A stretch of 26,909 nt of DNA from Moraxella bovis (GTDB taxonomy: Bacteria > Pseudomonadota > Gammaproteobacteria > Pseudomonadales > Moraxellaceae), in contig NZ_MUXV01000064.1 in the NCBI RefSeq assembly GCF_002014975.1, positions 1 to 26,909 on the forward strand, written 5' to 3'. Under the pieces are notes generated by a model, which searched no databases, was not told the origin of the DNA, and worked only from the letters and a program-made list of their open reading frames with translations. Positions 22,963 to 26,909 of the stretch are shown here, in pieces; position 1 is the stretch's first letter, and each line of letters opens with the position of its first letter. The position numbers and the translations under genes were made by a program.

Positions 22963-23607
22963 ATGAAAAAAATTCTTACCATCACCGCCGTTTCTGCAAG
23001 CATGATTTTGGCAGGTTGTGCCAGCACTGGTACCACGGGTGTAAATGACGCCACCAAAAAAGCAGGTCTTGGTGCATTGGGTGGTGCTGTCCTAGGTGCT
23101 GCCATCTCTAAGGCGACAGGTGGCGAACACACAGGTCGTGATGCTGCCATCGGTGCTGCCATCGGTGCAGGTGTTGGTGCTTACATGAGCAAGCAAGAAG
23201 CCAAATTAAGACAGCAAACCGCAGGTACAGGCATTGAAGTACAAAGAGACCCTGTCACCAACAACATTAACTTGTCTATCCCAGAGGCGATTACCTTTAA
23301 TGTTGGCAGATATGACATCAAGCCTAGCTCGTACAACACCCTAAACCAAGTGGCGAGCACCCTAAACCAATACAACCAAACCACGGTTATGGTAAACGGC
23401 TATGCGTCTATCGAAGGTAACGCCAACGCCAACCAAGTACTATCACAAAACCGTGCCGCTGCTGTTGCTAACTACCTAGCAGGTCAAGGCGTGAGTGCTA
23501 GCCGCATCAGTGCTGTTGGACGTGGTGCAACCACTCAGTTTGGTAGCAGTTATGAGCCAAACCGCCGTGTTGAGCTAACCATCCTAGCCCCACAAAGCAT
23601 GAACTAA
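22963..23607 (+). CDS. OmpA-family lipoprotein with glycine zipper
   Basis: Outer-membrane lipoprotein expected to contact peptidoglycan, similar in build to YiaD. The 214-aa protein has a signal peptide with lipobox ILAGC (Cys19). A glycine zipper follows at about 35-75 (GLGALGGAVLGAA, IGAAIGAGVGAYM), then an OmpA C-terminal domain at about 105-208 with RAAAVANYLAGQGV and EPNRRVEL. In that domain the usual G-H-T-D segment reads GYAS (146-149), so the Asp that binds diaminopimelate is replaced by Ser, while the Arg (R164) remains. TAGGAG before the ATG is a good ribosome-binding site. A structured leader precedes it and a terminator follows, so it is monocistronic. Confidence 0.9.
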   Translation: MKKILTITAVSASMILAGCASTGTTGVNDATKKAGLGALGGAVLGAAISKATGGEHTGRDAAIGAAIGAGVGAYMSKQEAKLRQQTAGTGIEVQRDPVTNNINLSIPEAITFNVGRYDIKPSSYNTLNQVASTLNQYNQTTVMVNGYASIEGNANANQVLSQNRAAAVANYLAGQGVSASRISAVGRGATTQFGSSYEPNRRVELTILAPQSMN

Positions 23608-23628
23608 TCTTATCCCCTTGGGTAAACC

Positions 23629-23656
23629 AAAACAGGTCATGTATGTGACCTGTTTT
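23629..23656 (+). terminator. Intrinsic terminator of lipoprotein gene
   Basis: Arms AACAGGTCA and TGACCTGTT (23631-23639, 23646-23654), with a 6-base loop, are followed by a run of T. It lies about 22 bp after the stop. Confidence 0.9.
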
Positions 23657-23724
23657 TTGTTTTTAATTTTTCTTTTTAAAAGCCATCATGCTAAAATATT
23701 TTTAAACTCAATACATCACCACCC

Positions 23725-24393
23725 ATGCCCCACACCGATTTATTCGCCCATTTTGACAAACATGACATCACGCTCATCATCCACAAAAAAGCCGTCAAAA
23801 ACGTCAATTTTCGCCTAACATTCATAAGCGCTCGCCCCTGCTTTGCTGTCAGCGTGCCACGTCATCTGTCTGATGGTGACATCCACCGCCTTATCATGTC
23901 CAAGTCCGCATGGGCAATGGCTCACGCCCACAAACGCAAACATACCCACGCCGACCACAGCTCAAGCCATGCCCATCCCAAGCTGTGGGGCGAGCCTTTT
24001 GATGTGGCAGATTATCTAACACAGCACCCCATCAGGCTATCAAAACAGCAACGCCAAGACCCCAACGCCTGCCGACTTGCCATCTATGAGCATGAGCTCA
24101 AAGCTCGCCTGCCTGCTCTGGCAGACACATGGCAACCTGTGGTCGGTCACTTTGCCGATGAGATTCGCACCAAGAAAATGCACACTCGCTGGGGCAGTTG
24201 CAACACCCATGAAGCTCGCATTTGGCTATCCACTTATCTGCCTGCCTATCCCTACCCCTGCACCGAATATGTCTTTGTGCATGAACTGTGCCATCTTATC
24301 CATCCCAACCACAGCCCTGCTTTTTGGCATGAAGTCAAAAAAGCCATGCCTGACTATCAGACATGGCATAATTTGCTAAAAGGTAAGCCCTAA
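23725..24393 (+). CDS. YgjP-like M48 metallopeptidase
   Basis: Predicted zinc metallopeptidase of the YgjP/DUF45 type, 222 aa, probably cytoplasmic (no signal peptide). The catalytic segment is YVFVHELCHLIHPNHSPAFWHEV, with HELCH at 186-190 and a further ligand candidate at His196. The conserved MHTRWGSCN (152-160) precedes it, and RLAIYEHELKARLPALAD matches the family's central helix. Residues 67-84 are unusually His-rich (seven His in 18 residues), in the linker between the N-terminal strands and the catalytic part. It converges with oxyR, with 5 bp between the two ends. Substrate unknown. Confidence 0.85.
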   Translation: MPHTDLFAHFDKHDITLIIHKKAVKNVNFRLTFISARPCFAVSVPRHLSDGDIHRLIMSKSAWAMAHAHKRKHTHADHSSSHAHPKLWGEPFDVADYLTQHPIRLSKQQRQDPNACRLAIYEHELKARLPALADTWQPVVGHFADEIRTKKMHTRWGSCNTHEARIWLSTYLPAYPYPCTEYVFVHELCHLIHPNHSPAFWHEVKKAMPDYQTWHNLLKGKP

Positions 24394-24398
24394 TTGGC

Positions 24399-25298
24399 TT
24401 AGCCTTTGGCTTCATGGGCGGTTAAGGCTTCATTAAAAATCTCGCTTAGGATTTTGACGTCATTGACCCGTGCATAGTTTAGGCGAGTAACGAATGCGAG
24501 TCGTCTGTGTGGTCCTGTCTCATTTAGGGGTAAGGCAGTTACGTCATCGCCGATTTGCTCTAACGCCATCTTAGGTACTAGGGTTGTCCCCATGCCCGCT
24601 TTTGCCATCTGAATGAGTGTATTAAGACTGGCGTCCGAAAAGCCTGATTTTAGCTCGTTTTTATTCATGGTACAAACCGACAGCACTTGGTCGGTCAAAC
24701 AATGCCCTTCACCCAGTAGCAACACGTCATTTTCAAACAGCTCCGTGCTTGAAATGCTTGTTTCGTCATGATTGCCATCTTTGGGGAAAATGGCATAAAA
24801 ATTCTCCGCCCAAAACTCAAAGGCATGCAGACCATCAACCGCATAAGGCAGTGCCACGATGGCGGTGTCAATATACCCATAACGCACCTGCTCTAACAGG
24901 CGTTCGGTCTGCTTTTCGGTCACCGCCATCTCAAACTGGGGGTACTTGTCTTTGATTGTTGGCAACACTTTGGGGAGCAGATACGGAGCGATGGTCGGGA
25001 TAATGCCTATCGTCATCGGATAGGCAAGGGGCAACTGATGGCTGTGGGCTCGGGTCGTTAAGTCGCTAATCTCGCTAAACACCCGCTGGGCTCGCTCCAA
25101 CAGCTCTTCGCCGATGGGCGTGATGAGCACCTGCTTGTTATTACGCTCAAAAATCTGCGTATCTAGCTGTTTTTCAAGCTCGGCAATGCCTAGACTTAGG
25201 GCAGACTGAGAAATGTTGCACTCTTCAGCGGCACGCTTAAAATGCTTGTGCTTGGCAACGGCAAGGGCGAACTCTAACTGACGCAAGGTAATCATCAC
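24399..25298 (-). CDS. oxyR: Hydrogen peroxide-sensing regulator OxyR
   Basis: LysR-type activator that senses peroxide by forming a disulfide and then activates defence genes such as ahpC. The 299-aa protein has the N-terminal winged helix (TLRQLEFALAVAKHKHFKRAAEECNISQSALSLGIAELE). It keeps both redox Cys residues at the canonical 9-residue spacing, in GHCLTDQVLSVC (C200 and C209), which separates it from other LysR proteins. AAGGA lies 7 bp before the first ATG, supporting MMITLRQ. It is divergent from ahpC across a 200-bp region, the classic arrangement for direct control. Confidence 0.92.
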   Translation of the reverse strand: MMITLRQLEFALAVAKHKHFKRAAEECNISQSALSLGIAELEKQLDTQIFERNNKQVLITPIGEELLERAQRVFSEISDLTTRAHSHQLPLAYPMTIGIIPTIAPYLLPKVLPTIKDKYPQFEMAVTEKQTERLLEQVRYGYIDTAIVALPYAVDGLHAFEFWAENFYAIFPKDGNHDETSISSTELFENDVLLLGEGHCLTDQVLSVCTMNKNELKSGFSDASLNTLIQMAKAGMGTTLVPKMALEQIGDDVTALPLNETGPHRRLAFVTRLNYARVNDVKILSEIFNEALTAHEAKG

Positions 25299-25407
25299 GC
25301 ATTCCTTATTTTAAAAAATCATATCTGCTATTTTACACCTAAGTTTGATAAAACAAAACCTTTTATTTAAAACTTTTAACTGCATAAACCGTTAATTTTT
25401 GTTATCA

Positions 25408-25413
25408 TATAAT
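25408..25413 (+). promoter_or_regulatory. ahpC: -10 box of ahpC promoter
   Basis: A consensus TATAAT lies 86 bp before the ahpC start. The hexamer 17 bp upstream (TAAACC, 25385-25390) is a poor -35, as expected for a promoter that needs an activator such as OxyR. I could not find a clear four-part ATAG/CTAT OxyR site by eye. Confidence 0.55.
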
Positions 25414-25434
25414 ACCTTCAAGGGTTTTCTCTTT

Positions 25435-25476
25435 ATGACAAAGCTACTTTTATTACTCTTTGTCGCATCATTTTGA
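25435..25476 (+). CDS. Possible 13-codon leader ORF before ahpC
   Basis: ATG to TGA encodes MTKLLLLLFVASF, with five consecutive Leu codons (CTA, CTT, TTA, TTA, CTC). AAGGG lies about 10 bp before it, close to the expected transcript start. The ORF overlaps a hairpin with 7-bp arms GACAAAG (25437-25443) and CTTTGTC (25458-25464). It ends 22 bp before the ahpC ATG. It may be a chance ORF or a regulatory leader peptide. Confidence 0.3.
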   Translation: MTKLLLLLFVASF

Positions 25477-25498
25477 ACAACAAACCATAGGTGACAAT

Positions 25499-26065
25499 AT
25501 GACTACTATCATCAACCAACAAATTCCAGAATTTACCACCGAAGCTTTTGTAAATGGTGAGTTCAAAACCATCTCATCAGAAGACACCAAAGGTCAATGG
25601 TCTATCTTCATGTTCTACCCACATGACTTTACGTTCGTTTGCCCAACTGAGCTTGAAGACATGGCTGACCACTACGAAGAGCTAAAAGCTCTTGGCGTAG
25701 AAGTGTATGCCGTCTCTACCGACAGCCATTTTGTTCACAAAGCATGGCACGATTCATCTCCTGCCATCGGTAAAGTAAAATACCCAATGCTAGGCGACGG
25801 TACTGGCAAAATCACTCGTGGCTTTAACATCATGATTGAAGACGAGCATGCTGCATTGCGTGGTACTTTCTTAGTAGACCCAGACGGTCTTATCAAAGTT
25901 GCCGAAATCCACGACCTAGGCATCGGTCGCTCTGCCAAAGACATGATTCGTAAAGTCAAAGCTGCCCAATACGTGCGTGAAAATGACGGTGAAGTATGCC
26001 CAGCCGCTTGGGAAGCAGGTCAAGAGACCTTGAAACCAAGCCTAGACCTCGTTGGTAAAATCTAA
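25499..26065 (+). CDS. ahpC: Alkyl hydroperoxide reductase peroxiredoxin AhpC
   Basis: Typical 2-Cys peroxiredoxin that reduces hydrogen peroxide and organic hydroperoxides, normally recycled by AhpF. The 188-aa protein has the peroxidatic Cys in FYPHDFTFVCPTELEDM (C48) and the resolving Cys in GEVCPAAWEAG (C167). It closely fits the E. coli AhpC length of 187. The ATG at 25499 is chosen because AGGTGA precedes it and the family N-terminus (TTIINQQIPEF) starts there. ahpF is not adjacent: a terminator follows. Codon use is that of a highly expressed gene. Confidence 0.96.
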   Translation: MTTIINQQIPEFTTEAFVNGEFKTISSEDTKGQWSIFMFYPHDFTFVCPTELEDMADHYEELKALGVEVYAVSTDSHFVHKAWHDSSPAIGKVKYPMLGDGTGKITRGFNIMIEDEHAALRGTFLVDPDGLIKVAEIHDLGIGRSAKDMIRKVKAAQYVRENDGEVCPAAWEAGQETLKPSLDLVGKI

Positions 26066-26102
26066 TCTAATAATTTAGTTACTCTGAGATTTTAGATAAC
26101 CC

Positions 26103-26134
26103 AAACCGCTTAGCCATCAGGTTAGGCGGTTTTT
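26103..26134 (+). terminator. ahpC: Intrinsic terminator of ahpC
   Basis: The stem AAACCGC...GCGGTTT, with an extended partly paired inner part and ATCA loop, is followed by TTTTT. It lies 38 bp after the ahpC stop. Confidence 0.88.
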
Positions 26135-26229
26135 ATTTATGGCAAAAACATCGGTCAAGTTGGTGAATGTGTGTTAAAATTGTTGTTCTCCATTTTTAGA
26201 CATTTTGTTAACAACATTGAGACAATTAT

Positions 26230-26838
26230 ATGAAGCTCTATTGCACCCTATTGGCAGTTGCCGTTTCTGCCACCCTACTGACCGCTTGTAACAAGACCGA
26301 AGCCCCAGCCGAACAGCCTGCCAACACCGCAGAGACCACCCAAACTACCCCTGCTAAGACCGCCAGTGTTAATTTGGATAACTCGCCAAGCATTGCCATG
26401 ATGAACAAAATTTTGCAAGCGTCCACGCTCATGCATTTGGCACAGACCAATCCTGACATCACCGAAGAGCAAGGGGCTTGTCTGATGTCCAAAGACGGCG
26501 AAGCGACCTATCATGAGACCAGCAAGCAGACGCTCGTGGACGCTGTTGGCGTTGAAGGCATCCAAGAAGCAGATAAATTCTATGAAAGCGAAGTCGGTCA
26601 AAAGGTGCTAAAATACACCGAACAACAAGAAAAACTGGCTCGTGGCGAGAGCATTGATGACAAGCCTATCGTCATGACCGAAGAAGACCAAGCCAAGATG
26701 GTAGAGATGAGTCAGAGCGAAGCCAACCAAAAGCTAGAAGCTGCCATGCAAGAGAGCATTACCCCCGAGAAGATGAAAGCACTCATCGAAGACTTTGCCA
26801 CCAAAGAAAAAGCTCGTTGTAACATCAGCCAATTTTGA
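26230..26838 (+). CDS. Putative lipoprotein of unknown function
   Basis: A 202-aa secreted lipoprotein. The signal peptide ends at the lipobox LLTAC (Cys20), followed by a Glu/Pro/Thr/Ala-rich spacer (about 22-47). The mature part is helical and acidic, with two further Cys residues (in EQGACLMSKDG and KARCNISQF) that could form a disulfide in the periplasm. I recognise no named family; segments such as FYESEVGQKVLKY resemble the DUF2059-type helical repeats, but this is weak. It follows ahpC after a terminator and has its own terminator, so it is monocistronic. Confidence 0.75.
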   Translation: MKLYCTLLAVAVSATLLTACNKTEAPAEQPANTAETTQTTPAKTASVNLDNSPSIAMMNKILQASTLMHLAQTNPDITEEQGACLMSKDGEATYHETSKQTLVDAVGVEGIQEADKFYESEVGQKVLKYTEQQEKLARGESIDDKPIVMTEEDQAKMVEMSQSEANQKLEAAMQESITPEKMKALIEDFATKEKARCNISQF

Positions 26839-26851
26839 TAAATCACAAAAA

Positions 26852-26877
26852 TCGCTCAATATGTTGGGCGACTTTTT
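26852..26877 (+). terminator. Intrinsic terminator of lipoprotein gene
   Basis: The 8-bp stem TCGCTCAA/TTGGGCGA (one G-U pair) with loop TATG is followed by a T-run. It lies 14 bp after the stop. Confidence 0.82.
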
Positions 26878-26890
26878 ATCATCAAAAAAT

Positions 26891-26908
26891 GGCAGTGGTT
26901 CAAAAAGT
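26891..26908. repeat. Terminal inverted repeat, right end of window
   Basis: GGCAGTGGTTCAAAAAGT is the exact reverse complement of bases 1-18. By comparison with 22455-22473 it should be the left-hand tip of an element that continues beyond the window. Confidence 0.7.
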
Positions 26909-26909
26909 A

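Noticed and set aside
25299..25407. Canonical OxyR binding site in the oxyR-ahpC gap
   Set aside because: No clear series of four ATAG/CTAT elements with proper spacing could be read; regulation is inferred from gene layout only.
1..26909. The whole window as one large transposon bounded by 18-bp inverted repeats
   Set aside because: The content is mostly core housekeeping genes (minCDE, fabDG, tsaD, rpmF), and the internal related element shows that the tips face outward from the window. A contig ending at two IS copies explains it better.
1..26909. tRNA, rRNA genes and CRISPR arrays
   Set aside because: No cloverleaf with a CCA-adjacent acceptor, no rRNA-like sequence and no regularly spaced direct repeats were seen.

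Overview
The window reads as a chromosomal contig from a Moraxellaceae gammaproteobacterium, most likely Moraxella or a close relative. The grounds are the gene set and order (yceD-rpmF-fabD-fabG-acpP without plsX or fabH, minCDE, divergent oxyR/ahpC, tsaD, coaE, epmC), the protein sequences, and the moderate GC content with AT-rich intergenic DNA. The genus is an inference. The first and last 18 bases are perfect reverse complements of each other. This is most simply explained by a contig that stops at two copies of the same dispersed element.

Left part (1-4750): an AT-rich block with an IS256-type transposase and a PD-(D/E)XK nuclease/DUF5655 protein. It is followed on the minus strand by a YbjN-domain protein and a class II histone-deacetylase-like amidohydrolase, a 68-bp inverted-repeat element, and a two-gene unit that looks like a toxin-antitoxin pair with a palindromic operator candidate. 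Middle-left (4750-11600): ccmA-ccmB (heme exporter) meets, tail to tail, a 1063-aa single-polypeptide restriction-modification enzyme. Then come tsaD (minus) and coaE (plus), and a terminator-ended intergenic transcript that may be a small RNA.

Middle (11560-17130): a BON-LysM protein, then the fatty-acid/ribosome cluster yceD-rpmF-fabD-fabG-acpP on the minus strand, followed by epmC (EF-P hydroxylase) and a divergent YciO-like gene on the plus strand. Middle-right (17200-22250): minC, minD and minE on the minus strand, with minC separated from minD by a miniature inverted-repeat element that itself carries a nested 65-bp palindromic element. Next are a membrane protein with a voltage-sensor-like helix set but no pore, and a YihG-type acyltransferase. 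Right end (22250-26909): a long intergenic region with another inverted-repeat element and a structured leader, a glycine-zipper/OmpA lipoprotein, a YgjP-like metallopeptidase, oxyR and ahpC (peroxide defence), and a lipoprotein of unknown function.

The most distinctive non-coding feature is a family of about 206-bp elements with TAGGGCGTGCCTGC-type terminal inverted repeats. Three copies are present (12202-12408, 18478-18740, 21047-21252). Other items worth follow-up are the sRNA candidate after coaE, the folded leader before the OmpA-type lipoprotein, the pore-less voltage-sensor-like protein, the toxin-antitoxin-like pair, and a Leu-rich micro-ORF in the ahpC leader. All calls come from reading the sequence; no database search was made.
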